From Rubritalea tangerina (GTDB lineage Bacteria > Verrucomicrobiota > Verrucomicrobiia > Verrucomicrobiales > Akkermansiaceae), in NCBI RefSeq assembly GCF_042683245.1, contig NZ_JBHUJB010000033.1, positions 1 through 64,000 on the forward strand: a stretch of 64,000 nucleotides of DNA, read 5' to 3'. Positions 22,873 to 32,872 of this stretch are shown here, piece by piece. The position numbers were made by a program, and so were the translations under genes. Numbering within the stretch: the first letter of the stretch is position 1; every line of letters begins with the position of its first letter. The notes beneath the pieces were generated by a model. It saw only the letters and a program-made list of their open reading frames with translations. It was not told the DNA's origin and did no database searches.

Positions 22873-25800
22873 TTAGGATTTTGGTTGTTCTAGCAAATCG
22901 AGTTTTTTGAGGAGTGTGTTTCGGCGGTTTTTGGCCTTAGGATCGATGCCTTTGAGTCTGAGTTTTTTGGCAATTTCGATGGCTTTATCTTTATTTTCTT
23001 GGAGCAAGTAGATTTCAGCAGCGTAGACTGAAGCGTCATCAAAGAGCGAATCCCAGCGTTTGTCGCCATCTTGCATTAACTCCATAGCGGCATGGTAATC
23101 GGCTAATGCTTTATCGTAGTCTTTCTTTTCATAGAAATGCCAAGCGCGGTGGACGAGCATGGACTTTTTCGCATTGGGGTGGGTGGACTCAGCACTAGTG
23201 AGTTCAAAGACCTCAGCTTCAGTGAGGCCACGGCCGGCCATGTTGTTAGCAGCCCAAAGCAACTTGTACTGCATGCTTTCGGCTGACTCTGGGTTGGCAT
23301 AGAGCCAGGTGAAGAGGTCCATTCGGTAGGCTTTGTTATCGTCTTCGAGCCAATAATCTTCATTTTCGACTGGCCAGGAGATGTAGACGGGAAGGTTGGC
23401 GAGCTCGAGGACTTTTTTGTATGCTTTTTGTCCTTCGGGGCTAAGTTTTTTACCCCAGGTGTCGAGTTCTGGACGTTTATTGAGTTTATGGGAGACGAGT
23501 TTAGCGTATGCGAGTGGGCTAGTTCGGCTACGGTTATCAGTATTATCTTTCTCGAAGGTGACTAGCACTAGTCGTTTGAGAAGTGGGAGGAGGGTTTCTA
23601 ACTGGTGTGGTGATTGTTTACGAACGGACTCTACCAGAGCGAAGCACATGGAGTGGGAGAGTTCATCTTGGGCATTATTTGCGTAATAATGGAGATTGCT
23701 GTGATCGCCCTGATCTTTCTCATAGAGTTCGACGATAGATTCGAGTGGCTTGAGGTTCCCTTGCTTCATTTCATGGATGGCATGGAAATGGTAGAGATCG
23801 ACGAGCCACTTTTTATAGCGATCACCGGAGCGTTTGGCGTGTTCGTTGAGGAGGAAGGCGTAGGTTTTTCTGCCGATTTCATTTTTGATAGGCTCGGCAT
23901 TGAGCGAGATACCGGTGTGTGCTTGGCAGAGCGACGCGAGGGCCTCAACTCGAGTTTCTTTTGTGAGGGAGTTGAGTTGGGTTAATTGTTTGGACAGGCG
24001 AGCTGTGCGCGTGATTTGGCCTTCGCTTGCTTTTTGTTTATCGAGTTTTGGTTCGAGGTAGAGGAGCTCACATTCGAAGCGGAAGAAAGCTCGCTCGTCG
24101 TCGAGGGCGGTTTTGAACTTAGGAAGGATAGCTTCGAGTTGGGCATCGTATTGGTGGTTGGAACCACCATTCCAGTGTCGGTAGAATTTGCCGGGGAGTG
24201 GGAGTAGGCGCTTGGCCACATCGAACTGATTTTCCTTGAGCAGAGCGAGGATAGCGGGGATGTCGCCTCTTAGGCCATCTGCTGAGTTACTGATGAGCCA
24301 GTTGATGGCGTTGTGGTGTGAGCCAGCTACAGAGATGTTCAGTGCTGCAGTGGAGAGGTCATTATAGACTTGTTTTTGTTCTCCTCTGAGTGGTCGTTTG
24401 ACTTTTTCTAACCATGTATCGAGGACAGCTTTACAGGCGGCTGCGTTATTCTGCTTTTTATGGGCACGGGTGTATGCCTCTAGGAGCCTTTCTTGGATGT
24501 CGGTACGCGCACTGCGTTTTCCATTGAGGTGATTTTGTTGGAGTTTTATGACTGCCTGATTGAAGTCCTCGTTAAGAATAAGCTTGCTGTCATATGTGAG
24601 GGCTTTCGCAGCGAGCATTATGCGGAAATCGGTGGGGGCATGTGCATCGTTGAGGTGTGCTAGGAGGAGCGTGTTCTTTGTGGATGGGTCTTTTTTAGCT
24701 CCTTTACATTTAGATTCCGCGATGAGTTGGAGTGTTTGGTAGATGGGGGTATCTGCAGCTTTAGTTGTCCATTCGGTGACGAGTGGGTGATCGGCTTTGA
24801 TGTTCCATGATCCGTTATTATAGAATTCATGGAGCAGGGCGACGGTGGCGATGGATTGAGCCTCGGGGCTCATTTGAGAGAAGTCTTGAGCCATCTTGTC
24901 GAGGTAGACCCAATCTTTCTTTTGCTTTGTATCAGTGGTTGCGTTTTGGAGTTTGCGGCGTTCGATCTCGATACAGTCTTCGAGTGAGCTGTATGCGGAA
25001 GGCGTCCAGAGGACATGTTCACTGATGCTTTCATCGGCATGGATATGGCTGATGAACTCAAAAATCTTGTTAGAGGGTTGTTTGTTTTCTTTCCAACGGT
25101 AGATGATGGTTTCGAGGAGTTGGTCCTTGGATGCATAGAGGGCGCCACTGGATGAGGAATAGCGGGAGTATTGGCCGCCATTTTTGAGTGATTCAGCGTG
25201 GCCATGGATGTATGCTTTTACGAAGTCGAGAGTTTTTTCTGGGTAGGCAGTGAGGCTTTTTCTAGCGAAGTCAGCAGCTCGTCTTTCGGTTTGGTAGAGG
25301 TTACGATTTGATGAGCTGAAGGTTTTGCCATCTTTTATTTCTTGGGCCATGGTTTCCATGGCGGTGAGTGCCTCTTTGGCATTTTGGGCAGCTAATTTTT
25401 TACCGATAGCGATGAGTTTTGGGTGTTTCCAGCTATCGGTATTAGGCATGACATCTTCGAAGTTCGTGTAGATGGCACTGAGCTGGGCGTCTGGGAGATT
25501 GGTGAGTTCGTCTGCGCATTCTTCGAATGCTTGGTTGACGAGGGCAGTTTTGTCTCTGTCGCTGGAGGTGAGGCTGGCTGCGGTGAGCAGTGAGCCGAAG
25601 CGCTTTTCTTTATTTTCTTTGAGAGCTTCGATGACTGCGTTCCAGTGCTTTTTATTTTTATGGATGTAGTGGTCGAGGTCTTTGAGAGGGGCCTCGATAG
25701 ATTCTACGGTGTAGAAGCTTTGCCAGCCTGAGGCGCGAGTGGTTAGAGGGAAGTAGTCTTTGGCATCGGCGACGAGGCCGAGTCTTTCGAGGAATGCGAT

Positions 25801-28800
25801 ACATGACTCAGTGTCCTTGTAGGTACGTTCGGTGAGCATGCGGCGCGCATCATAGGAATGGTTATTGATGGGGAGTTCGTGGATCCAAGAGGCTTTCAGC
25901 ATCATGCTGAGGAGCTCAGGATTTTCAGCGAGAGCTTGTGAGATGGTTCGGCAGGTGTACTCGACGGAGTTGGAGCTATTTTGTTTACCACTACGTTTTG
26001 GCCACTCGGAGCGGTCACCGAGGATGGTCTCTAGCATCTCTTTGTATTTGAGAGCGGCGAAGTCTTTGGAGATATCGTGGAAGCTATTTGATAAGATATC
26101 GGTGGCTGCTTTGATTTGTTCTTGGCGATCTCGGTAGCCGGAGTTGCCCACTTTTTTGAGTTTAGGGAGGATTTCTGCGAACTCTTTATCGACGCGTTCT
26201 TTGGTGTATGGTGCGAGGTTATTGAGGTTGTTAGCGAGTTCGTAAAGTGCGGTAGTTTTTGATTGTTTCCAGGATTTGCTGAGTGTGTCTTTTTGGTTTT
26301 GGAATTTTTCCCCTCTGAGTTTGGAGAGCTTTATGAGGTCACTGAGGGCCTGTTCGGTATCGGGTGCAGATTTTTTGAGTTCTTTGATGAGGGAAGGCGG
26401 GAGGACGGCATTGGCTCCGTGAGACTTGAGTTTTTTGCAGAGTTCTTCTTGGAGGTTAGACGCTTTGCCGCGGGCATAATTGTGGCGGATATTGTGTAAT
26501 GAAAATGGTGAGACCTCTTCTGTGCTTTTTGCAGAGGAGAAGATATCGGCTTTGAGGGCGGTGTGCATCCACTCGAATTCTGAGTTTGGGCTGATTTTTC
26601 CAGCGCTTTCGAGGAGGTTGAGGATCATGTAACCGGCTTCGGCGCCTTGTTGGTTTTTGAGAAGGGCTCTGGAGATGGATGTGACGGCAGCGACTCGTTT
26701 TTTATTTTTTTCCTTACGGTCATTATCTTGTTCAAAGACCGACTGGATGTAGTTGTTATTGTTAAAGTGTTTTGACTCGGCGAGGTCACTGAGGATGGGT
26801 ACTAGCCACATGAGCTCACGCTCGGTTTCGGGTGTTTTTTCTAGATGTTCTGCGTAGTCAGCGACGAGTGAGGCCCAGAGATACCATTGGTCAGGAGAGA
26901 CTTTGGTCTGAGTGGGGATGCTGACGCTGACGTCTTTATTTGGAATGGAAGTGGTGAGGACCTTGAGTGCTTCTTCAGGTTTGTCTTTATGGAGAGAGAG
27001 GGCAGTTCTTAGAGCTTTCCATTCTTTGTTAGCGCGTGGGTCTTTGAGCGACTCGATGGTGTTAGGGACTTCGCTTTCACGTCCTAACAGATGGAGTGCG
27101 ACACAGTAGGTGTCATTCCAGATAGAGCTGGATGTGGTGTAGGTTTTGAGGTGATTGAGGAAGAGGTCATCGAGTTTATTTGACTGGATACCATTGATAA
27201 GGTCATCCATGCCATTGGCTGGATAATGGGAGTGGATTTTGTGGATAAAGAGCCGAGCAGCAAGGCGTGCGGCTTGATCTTGTTTTCCAGATTTGGTGAG
27301 GGGGGTGAAGCGTTGGTGGAGTTTATCGTATGAGATACCGGTGATGTTGCGAAGAATGGTTTCGCGTTTTTCTTGGGTCTTTTGGTTTAGTTTCTTACGC
27401 GGCAGCTTGATGTCAAGTTGGGCAGCAGCTAGTTGGGTACGTTGTGCGACGTAGCTATTGCCGGGGCTATTATGGAAGGTGGTGAGTGCTGTGGTGAGAA
27501 TTTTAGTTTTGCCGGCGAGGTCAGCCTTATCGCATTTTTGTGCTACTTGGATGATTCTGGCGTCGGTGGCGGCTTTGGCGAATTTGGTATCAGCCGATTT
27601 TCTAGATTTGATGTAGAGTTCGAGTGATTCGAGGTATTGTTCGTCTTGTTCGAGTTGGTAGGCGAGCGTGTTTACAGCGATGGGCGACTCATACGTGTTA
27701 GATGCGATGGCCTCACGGAGTTTATCTTGAGCCTTTTTGGAATCGTTGAGGGCGGTGTATAGTTCCGCGGCGATGGTTTTAGATTCGACGCGTGGGAGGG
27801 ATTTCTCGAGGGTAGATTTGATTGTGTCTTTATCGAGATTTGGGTAGAGGTCGTCGTTTAAGAAGAGCTCTTTAGTAAAGATACCGAGGTTAATTTTGGA
27901 CGCTTGGTTCAAGTAGCTGGCGTCTTGGTAGAGAAGGAAGCTGTAGTCATTTCTGGAAGTGTAGTAGGCGAAGGCTGAGCTTTTTTTCTTACCTTTGAGT
28001 GTATCGGTGAAGTCGGGGTGGTTAAAGAATTCTAACAACCTTTTTTCATCTCCGAGTGAAGCAAAGATGAGAGCTGCGAGTGAGCGTTGGTGGGACGACT
28101 GATAGGGTGAGTTATGTTCTTTAAGGAGGTTGTTATCGTAGCATTGGGTGATGAGTGTTAGGAGGGCCTTTTTGCGTTCATCGGTGAGGTGCTCATCAGG
28201 TTGTGAGTACTGGGAGCAAAGTTTTGAAAAGACGCTAGGGGGGCACTTGTGATTTTGGGATAGGAGTGCGTTAGCGCGGCTGAGGGCTTGATCAAATTGT
28301 TCGTCGCTGGATTCTTTGGTTAAGAGGAGGGATGCGGCGTAGTACTCGATATCGGGGTTATCCTTGGAAGTCTTGAGAAGGCGGATGCCGTCCTCGAGCT
28401 CGAGTGACTGGAAGGATTGCATATCCGCAAGGATGAGTAGTGGGCTATCGGGGAATTTTTTAATGAGTTTTTTATAGTCGATGCTGTGGCCGCCCCAGCG
28501 TGAGTTTGCGTGGAGTTTGTTGAGGTAGAAGAGTTCGGCGAGGACATCGACTTCGGGGACTTTTTCTTTAATGAGGTGGTTATGGATCGAGTCATGCAAT
28601 GGGCTAGCGCCGATGGATGACATGATGGTGAAGAGGTGGGTGTGGGAATATTTTTGTGCTTCATCTGGGGAGCTTGGGAGTTTGATGAAAGGATTATTTG
28701 CGTTCCAGCCGCTGTGTCTTGAGTTTTCGAGGTTATTGCGGAATTGGTAAATGGTGTCGCTGAGGGTGAGGACTTCGGGGTAGTAGCTAGAGCTCCAGGG

Positions 28801-31590
28801 GGAGCGGACGGGGTAGCTGTCGGCTTCGATGTCTGGAAGTTCCCCGCTGGCGGAGCTGAGGTTGATGAAGAGTTCGGAGGCTTCATCGAGTTGGCCGTTT
28901 TCTTCGAGGAGGGTGGCGTAGAGGTATTTTGCACGCCAATCGTTAGGGTGTTTCGCTACGAGGGTTTTGAGGCTGATGAGAGCGGCATCGAGGTAGCCGA
29001 TACGGAACATTTCGACTGCGAGTTGTTCTGCTTTACGCGGGTCGGAGCTTTGGTTTTGTGCTTTAACGAGGGCGAAGGCTTTATCTTCTTGGCCGGAGCG
29101 GAAGTAAAACTTGAGGAGTTGGTTTTGGGCATTTTTAGCTCCGGTAATTTCAGAAGCTTGTCGGTAGTAGGTTTCGGCGGTATCGCTATTGCCGAGGCGT
29201 TCTTCGATATCGCCGATGTTGAGGAGAAGCTTCTCATTGTTAGGCTGGAGGGCGAGGGCTTCTTTTGTGTATTCGCGTTCGGCGTCGAGGTCTTGTTCTT
29301 TGATAGCGACTTGGATGAGTGCGAGAACTGGGGAGATGGCTTTTTTATTACCTGAGCGTCGTTTGAGGAACTCGTTTTTGAGTTCATTGAGTCGAGCGAG
29401 GTCGTAGTTGAGTTTAACGAGTTCTCGGGACCAATGCATTTTGGACTCGACGGTTTTTGCTTTTTCGAAGGAATCCCAGAGGACTTCGTGAGCATCTTGG
29501 TACATACCTGCGTGGAGGTATGATTTTGAGAGGAGGGAGTGGAGGTCATCGGCTTTTTCGAAGCGTGCGATGGCTCTGCGGAGGTTGGCGATTGCTTTAC
29601 CTGTTTCGCCATTGTTTTGGAGGAGGTCGGACTCCCAGATCCAGACGACTTTATCGTTGGGGGCGATTTCTTTCCATTTGGCGATGGTGTCGAGTGCGGC
29701 GTCTGTGTCACCGATACTTTTTTGGAGTTGGCAGAGTTTTCTGAGGAAGACGGTATTGCGGCCTGAGGGGGAGTCGATGAGTTTTAGCAGCACGGCGCAG
29801 GCTTCATCTTCCAATTTATGTTTCACGAGGAGACCGGCCCAGAAGTAGGTGCTGAGTGGGTCAGGTGATTGGGTGAGGGTGGAGCGTGCTTTATCGATTT
29901 GATTGTCTGATGCGTAGAGTTGGGCGAGCAAGCATTTGTCTTGGGTGCTGAGTTCTGAGGCGCTTTCTAACTTCTCGATATAGCGTTGGTTGCTTTCGGT
30001 GCGTTGGATGAGCTTGAAGGCCATTTTGATGGCGTCATCGAGTTCTTGTGGGCGTTGTGCTAGGTGGATGAGGTCTTCACCGAATGGGAGGGCTTGCTCA
30101 TCATTGTTAGAGCTGATAGCTAGTTGGCAGAGGGTATGGAGGTAGCGTGGGTCGCTGGCGAAGTCATTTTTTCTATTAAGGCAAATGGAATAGGCTTTTT
30201 CAGGGGCGCCTGCGGTAGCGATGTTAGTGGTGATACGGATGAGGCTTTCGATATCTGCGCCACGGGTGGCTTTGGTGAGGATATCGATGGCTTTTTGTTT
30301 TTGCTCATTTTGGATGTAGAAGCTAGCGAGGGCTTCGCGTGAGAGCAGAGCGGAGTCTTGTTGGGAGAGGTTGAGTAGGAGGGTTTCAGCTTCGGCTTTG
30401 AGGCCATTTTGCAGGTAGATTTGTGAGACTCTGATTTGGTCGGACTCAGCGGAGCCGACGAGTTTTTCAATTTTTTGGATGAGTGGTTTGATTTCGTCTT
30501 TGCGATCGAGTTGGTGGAGGAGGCCGATTCGCTGGAGGAGGAGAGGTTCAGACTCACCTTGTTGTTGGATGAGGAGGTCGAGTTCTTTGAGAGCTCGGTC
30601 AAACTTTTCAGAATTGGTGAGTAGGACGATAAAGTCTTTTCGCAGCTGGAGGGCATCTGGGGCTGACTGGAGCAGCTCGGCGAAGAGCGATTCAGCTTTA
30701 TCCCACTCATCGTTAGAGGCGAGTAGGAACGCGTAGCGCTGTTTGATATTTGTGCGGTGTTTTTGGGAGGAATGGAGTTCTCTATAGAAAGTGATTTGGC
30801 CAGTGAGGTCACCTTGTCGGTCGAAGATGCTGTCGGCTTTACGAAGAATTTCCGATTCTAACCATGAGGCATTGCCTGTGTCATTGAGGGTGGTTTTAAG
30901 GGATTCGAGTGCGGCGGGGATTTGGTTGGCTTGGCCTTGGAGTTCGGCGAGGCGGATTTGGAAACGGACTTTTTCGTAGGGGTCCTTGGTTTTTGAGATG
31001 AGGGTTTGGCAGAGTTCGATGGCTTTTTCGTAGGCACCTTCTGTGGCGGCGGCATCCACGAAGTCGATACCGACGTCGCTGGATTTGATAGCTTCAGACC
31101 AGAGGGCGAGAGCCTCGTCTACTTTACCGACTCTGAGGTAGCAGGTACCGAGGAGGCGGGTGGTTTCGATGGAGGATTCGGCGTCGTCGAGTTTGATTTC
31201 TTTGAGGTCGTTAATGGCCTCAGCGAAATTGAGGTTACGGAAGTGGAGTTCGGCTCTGAGTTGGTGGAGCGGGGAGGGGTTGGGGGAATTGGCTATGGCG
31301 TGGCCGAGGGAGGTGATGGCTTCTTGGTCGAGGCTACGGCGCATTTGGTAGCGTGCGAGGAGAGTCCAGTCTTGCCAGGATTTTTGAGTTTTTTCTGTGA
31401 GGTAGGCGCCGAGGGCGTCGAGTTCTTGTTCCTCCATCCAGGCGCCATAGAAGCGGTCGAAGAGTTGTTCATTGAGGGGGCGGGACTGGAGGGCTTTATG
31501 GTACTTGAGGGCTTTATCTCCTGGGGTGATTTCTGCTGATAGTGTGCTAAGGGCAAGTGAGAATACGAGCGGAGAATAGAAGGGTTTCAT
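22873..31590 (-). CDS. Giant exported TPR protein (2905 residues)
   Basis: A 2905-residue protein with a short signal peptide (SPLVFSLALSTLSAE). Degenerate TPR helices run from the N-terminus through about residue 950 (for example AEAINDLKEIKLDDAESS, LLGTCYLRVGKVDEALALW). A long helical region with weaker repeats follows, and clear TPRs return at the C-terminus (HFYEKKDYDKALADYHAAM, AEIYLLQENKDKAIEIAKKL). No catalytic motif or membrane anchor is seen, so it is probably a periplasmic solenoid scaffold. It is the first gene of the minus-strand Bat-type cluster and may organise the VWA proteins encoded downstream (inference). It is far larger than the BatC/BatE TPR proteins of standard Bat operons. 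No frameshift is apparent. Confidence 0.85.
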   Translation of the reverse strand: MKPFYSPLVFSLALSTLSAEITPGDKALKYHKALQSRPLNEQLFDRFYGAWMEEQELDALGAYLTEKTQKSWQDWTLLARYQMRRSLDQEAITSLGHAIANSPNPSPLHQLRAELHFRNLNFAEAINDLKEIKLDDAESSIETTRLLGTCYLRVGKVDEALALWSEAIKSSDVGIDFVDAAATEGAYEKAIELCQTLISKTKDPYEKVRFQIRLAELQGQANQIPAALESLKTTLNDTGNASWLESEILRKADSIFDRQGDLTGQITFYRELHSSQKHRTNIKQRYAFLLASNDEWDKAESLFAELLQSAPDALQLRKDFIVLLTNSEKFDRALKELDLLIQQQGESEPLLLQRIGLLHQLDRKDEIKPLIQKIEKLVGSAESDQIRVSQIYLQNGLKAEAETLLLNLSQQDSALLSREALASFYIQNEQKQKAIDILTKATRGADIESLIRITTNIATAGAPEKAYSICLNRKNDFASDPRYLHTLCQLAISSNNDEQALPFGEDLIHLAQRPQELDDAIKMAFKLIQRTESNQRYIEKLESASELSTQDKCLLAQLYASDNQIDKARSTLTQSPDPLSTYFWAGLLVKHKLEDEACAVLLKLIDSPSGRNTVFLRKLCQLQKSIGDTDAALDTIAKWKEIAPNDKVVWIWESDLLQNNGETGKAIANLRRAIARFEKADDLHSLLSKSYLHAGMYQDAHEVLWDSFEKAKTVESKMHWSRELVKLNYDLARLNELKNEFLKRRSGNKKAISPVLALIQVAIKEQDLDAEREYTKEALALQPNNEKLLLNIGDIEERLGNSDTAETYYRQASEITGAKNAQNQLLKFYFRSGQEDKAFALVKAQNQSSDPRKAEQLAVEMFRIGYLDAALISLKTLVAKHPNDWRAKYLYATLLEENGQLDEASELFINLSSASGELPDIEADSYPVRSPWSSSYYPEVLTLSDTIYQFRNNLENSRHSGWNANNPFIKLPSSPDEAQKYSHTHLFTIMSSIGASPLHDSIHNHLIKEKVPEVDVLAELFYLNKLHANSRWGGHSIDYKKLIKKFPDSPLLILADMQSFQSLELEDGIRLLKTSKDNPDIEYYAASLLLTKESSDEQFDQALSRANALLSQNHKCPPSVFSKLCSQYSQPDEHLTDERKKALLTLITQCYDNNLLKEHNSPYQSSHQRSLAALIFASLGDEKRLLEFFNHPDFTDTLKGKKKSSAFAYYTSRNDYSFLLYQDASYLNQASKINLGIFTKELFLNDDLYPNLDKDTIKSTLEKSLPRVESKTIAAELYTALNDSKKAQDKLREAIASNTYESPIAVNTLAYQLEQDEQYLESLELYIKSRKSADTKFAKAATDARIIQVAQKCDKADLAGKTKILTTALTTFHNSPGNSYVAQRTQLAAAQLDIKLPRKKLNQKTQEKRETILRNITGISYDKLHQRFTPLTKSGKQDQAARLAARLFIHKIHSHYPANGMDDLINGIQSNKLDDLFLNHLKTYTTSSSIWNDTYCVALHLLGRESEVPNTIESLKDPRANKEWKALRTALSLHKDKPEEALKVLTTSIPNKDVSVSIPTQTKVSPDQWYLWASLVADYAEHLEKTPETERELMWLVPILSDLAESKHFNNNNYIQSVFEQDNDRKEKNKKRVAAVTSISRALLKNQQGAEAGYMILNLLESAGKISPNSEFEWMHTALKADIFSSAKSTEEVSPFSLHNIRHNYARGKASNLQEELCKKLKSHGANAVLPPSLIKELKKSAPDTEQALSDLIKLSKLRGEKFQNQKDTLSKSWKQSKTTALYELANNLNNLAPYTKERVDKEFAEILPKLKKVGNSGYRDRQEQIKAATDILSNSFHDISKDFAALKYKEMLETILGDRSEWPKRSGKQNSSNSVEYTCRTISQALAENPELLSMMLKASWIHELPINNHSYDARRMLTERTYKDTESCIAFLERLGLVADAKDYFPLTTRASGWQSFYTVESIEAPLKDLDHYIHKNKKHWNAVIEALKENKEKRFGSLLTAASLTSSDRDKTALVNQAFEECADELTNLPDAQLSAIYTNFEDVMPNTDSWKHPKLIAIGKKLAAQNAKEALTAMETMAQEIKDGKTFSSSNRNLYQTERRAADFARKSLTAYPEKTLDFVKAYIHGHAESLKNGGQYSRYSSSSGALYASKDQLLETIIYRWKENKQPSNKIFEFISHIHADESISEHVLWTPSAYSSLEDCIEIERRKLQNATTDTKQKKDWVYLDKMAQDFSQMSPEAQSIATVALLHEFYNNGSWNIKADHPLVTEWTTKAADTPIYQTLQLIAESKCKGAKKDPSTKNTLLLAHLNDAHAPTDFRIMLAAKALTYDSKLILNEDFNQAVIKLQQNHLNGKRSARTDIQERLLEAYTRAHKKQNNAAACKAVLDTWLEKVKRPLRGEQKQVYNDLSTAALNISVAGSHHNAINWLISNSADGLRGDIPAILALLKENQFDVAKRLLPLPGKFYRHWNGGSNHQYDAQLEAILPKFKTALDDERAFFRFECELLYLEPKLDKQKASEGQITRTARLSKQLTQLNSLTKETRVEALASLCQAHTGISLNAEPIKNEIGRKTYAFLLNEHAKRSGDRYKKWLVDLYHFHAIHEMKQGNLKPLESIVELYEKDQGDHSNLHYYANNAQDELSHSMCFALVESVRKQSPHQLETLLPLLKRLVLVTFEKDNTDNRSRTSPLAYAKLVSHKLNKRPELDTWGKKLSPEGQKAYKKVLELANLPVYISWPVENEDYWLEDDNKAYRMDLFTWLYANPESAESMQYKLLWAANNMAGRGLTEAEVFELTSAESTHPNAKKSMLVHRAWHFYEKKDYDKALADYHAAMELMQDGDKRWDSLFDDASVYAAEIYLLQENKDKAIEIAKKLRLKGIDPKAKNRRNTLLKKLDLLEQPKS

Positions 31591-31768
31591 AATGTAGAAG
31601 GATCAGTGGACTTAAGGTGTGGTAGATAGTACTGAAGGTGTGTGGATTCTAACGACACGATAGAATCGACGCGGTTACACTGGGGATAATGGTGCGTCAG
31701 CTCAAGCTGGAAATTGTAAAAAATGCGCAGTGGTAGGCATTTTTGACAGAGAGTGGGGGGAGGAGGTA

Positions 31769-32197
31769 TTAGATTTCGCCTTGTTGTTTTTTGTAGGAAT
31801 GGAGGCCTTTTTTCCAATCGCGCATTTGTTTTTTTGTCATACGTCCTTGGTCGCCCTCTTTACGGAGGAGTCGGTTGGCACGTTTTTCGGCGCGTTTTTC
31901 TTGAGCTTGTTTGAGGGTGTCTTCGCTGGTGTGGTCGGTGTAGGAGGCCATAGCGATGGGGGCGCTGACGCGTTTATCGAGGAGGGCGGTGACTTCGATA
32001 TGGCGTTTGTAGAGGCCGTCGTGGGTGGGGACATCGAGGTGGTCGCCGACGCGGACGAGAGTGGAGGCTTTGATGGAGGTATTGGAGCGTTTGACTTTGC
32101 CGGCATTACAAGCTTGTGCGGCAAGGCTGCGGGTTTTGAAGAGGCGAACGGCCCAGAGCCATTTATCGATACGTACAGCGGTGAGATCTTCGCTCAT
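31769..32197 (-). CDS. hslR: S4-domain RNA-binding protein, Hsp15-like
   Basis: A 142-residue protein starting with a compact S4 domain (IDKWLWAVRLFKTRSLAAQA, then VRVGDHLDV), followed by a strongly basic helical tail (RAEKRANRLLRKEGDQGRM). Size and arrangement match Hsp15 (HslR), which binds stalled 50S subunits carrying nascent chains and helps recycle them. It is a single gene divergent from purE, with 166 bases between the two starts. The assignment within the S4 family is good but not exclusive. Confidence 0.83.
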   Translation of the reverse strand: MSEDLTAVRIDKWLWAVRLFKTRSLAAQACNAGKVKRSNTSIKASTLVRVGDHLDVPTHDGLYKRHIEVTALLDKRVSAPIAMASYTDHTSEDTLKQAQEKRAEKRANRLLRKEGDQGRMTKKQMRDWKKGLHSYKKQQGEI

Positions 32198-32363
32198 GGG
32201 GTAAAGTGTGGGAGAGGAGGGAGGGGCTTGCCAAGTCTGAATCTGCGGGGGGAGGATTGAGGGGTGGGAGGAGTAGAAAGGGAAGTGGTGGTGGGTGATA
32301 AAAGGCGTGCAATTCGCGTGGGGCGTGACTAGGGTGCCGGCCTAAACACGGCACACAGAACAA

Positions 32364-32852
32364 ATGGCAGATAAAAAAGTAGCAATTGTGATGGGAAGCA
32401 ACTCGGACTGGCCAACGATGAAGTTGGCAGCTGAGGCATTGGACAAGTTTGGTATTGGCTATGAAGCGAGTGTGGTGAGTGCGCACCGCACGCCACTTGG
32501 CATGGTAGAATTTGCGCAGAAGGCTGAGGAAAATGGGTTTGAGGTGATTATTGCGGGTGCAGGAGGTGCAGCGCATTTGCCGGGGATGATAGCGGCGATC
32601 ACGACGCTTCCTGTACTGGGATGTCCGGTAAAATCGAGTGCCTTGAATGGTCAGGACTCGTTACTTTCGATTGTTCAGATGCCGAAGGGGATTCCTGTGG
32701 CGACTTTTGCGATTGGTCCAGCGGGAGCTGCGAATGCTGGTTTATTTGCGGTGAGCATGCTTGCGGGGAATGATCCTGAGTTGAATGCGAAGCTCAAGGC
32801 CTACCGTCAGGAGATGGTGGAGATGGTGGCTGAGATGAAGTTAGAGGATTAA
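32364..32852 (+). CDS. purE: N5-carboxyaminoimidazole ribonucleotide mutase
   Basis: A 162-residue class I PurE that moves the carboxyl group from N5-CAIR to give CAIR in purine synthesis. MGSNSDWPTMK and VVSAHRTP (active-site His), the glycine-rich IIAGAGGAAHLPGM and the VLGCPVKSSALNG loop are all canonical. purK follows after 20 bases and supplies N5-CAIR. A small hairpin (GTGCCG/CGGCAC) lies just upstream at 32331-32353, of unknown significance. Confidence 0.95.
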   Translation: MADKKVAIVMGSNSDWPTMKLAAEALDKFGIGYEASVVSAHRTPLGMVEFAQKAEENGFEVIIAGAGGAAHLPGMIAAITTLPVLGCPVKSSALNGQDSLLSIVQMPKGIPVATFAIGPAGAANAGLFAVSMLAGNDPELNAKLKAYRQEMVEMVAEMKLED

Positions 32853-32872
32853 ATTTCGAGGAGGCTTGTACG

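Noticed and set aside
31006..31539. A 177-codon open frame on the + strand opposite the giant TPR gene
   Set aside because: It is antisense to clear TPR coding sequence. Gly, Phe, Glu and Val-rich translations such as this arise from the strong strand skew. Several similar antisense frames over 23-31 kb were dismissed for the same reason.
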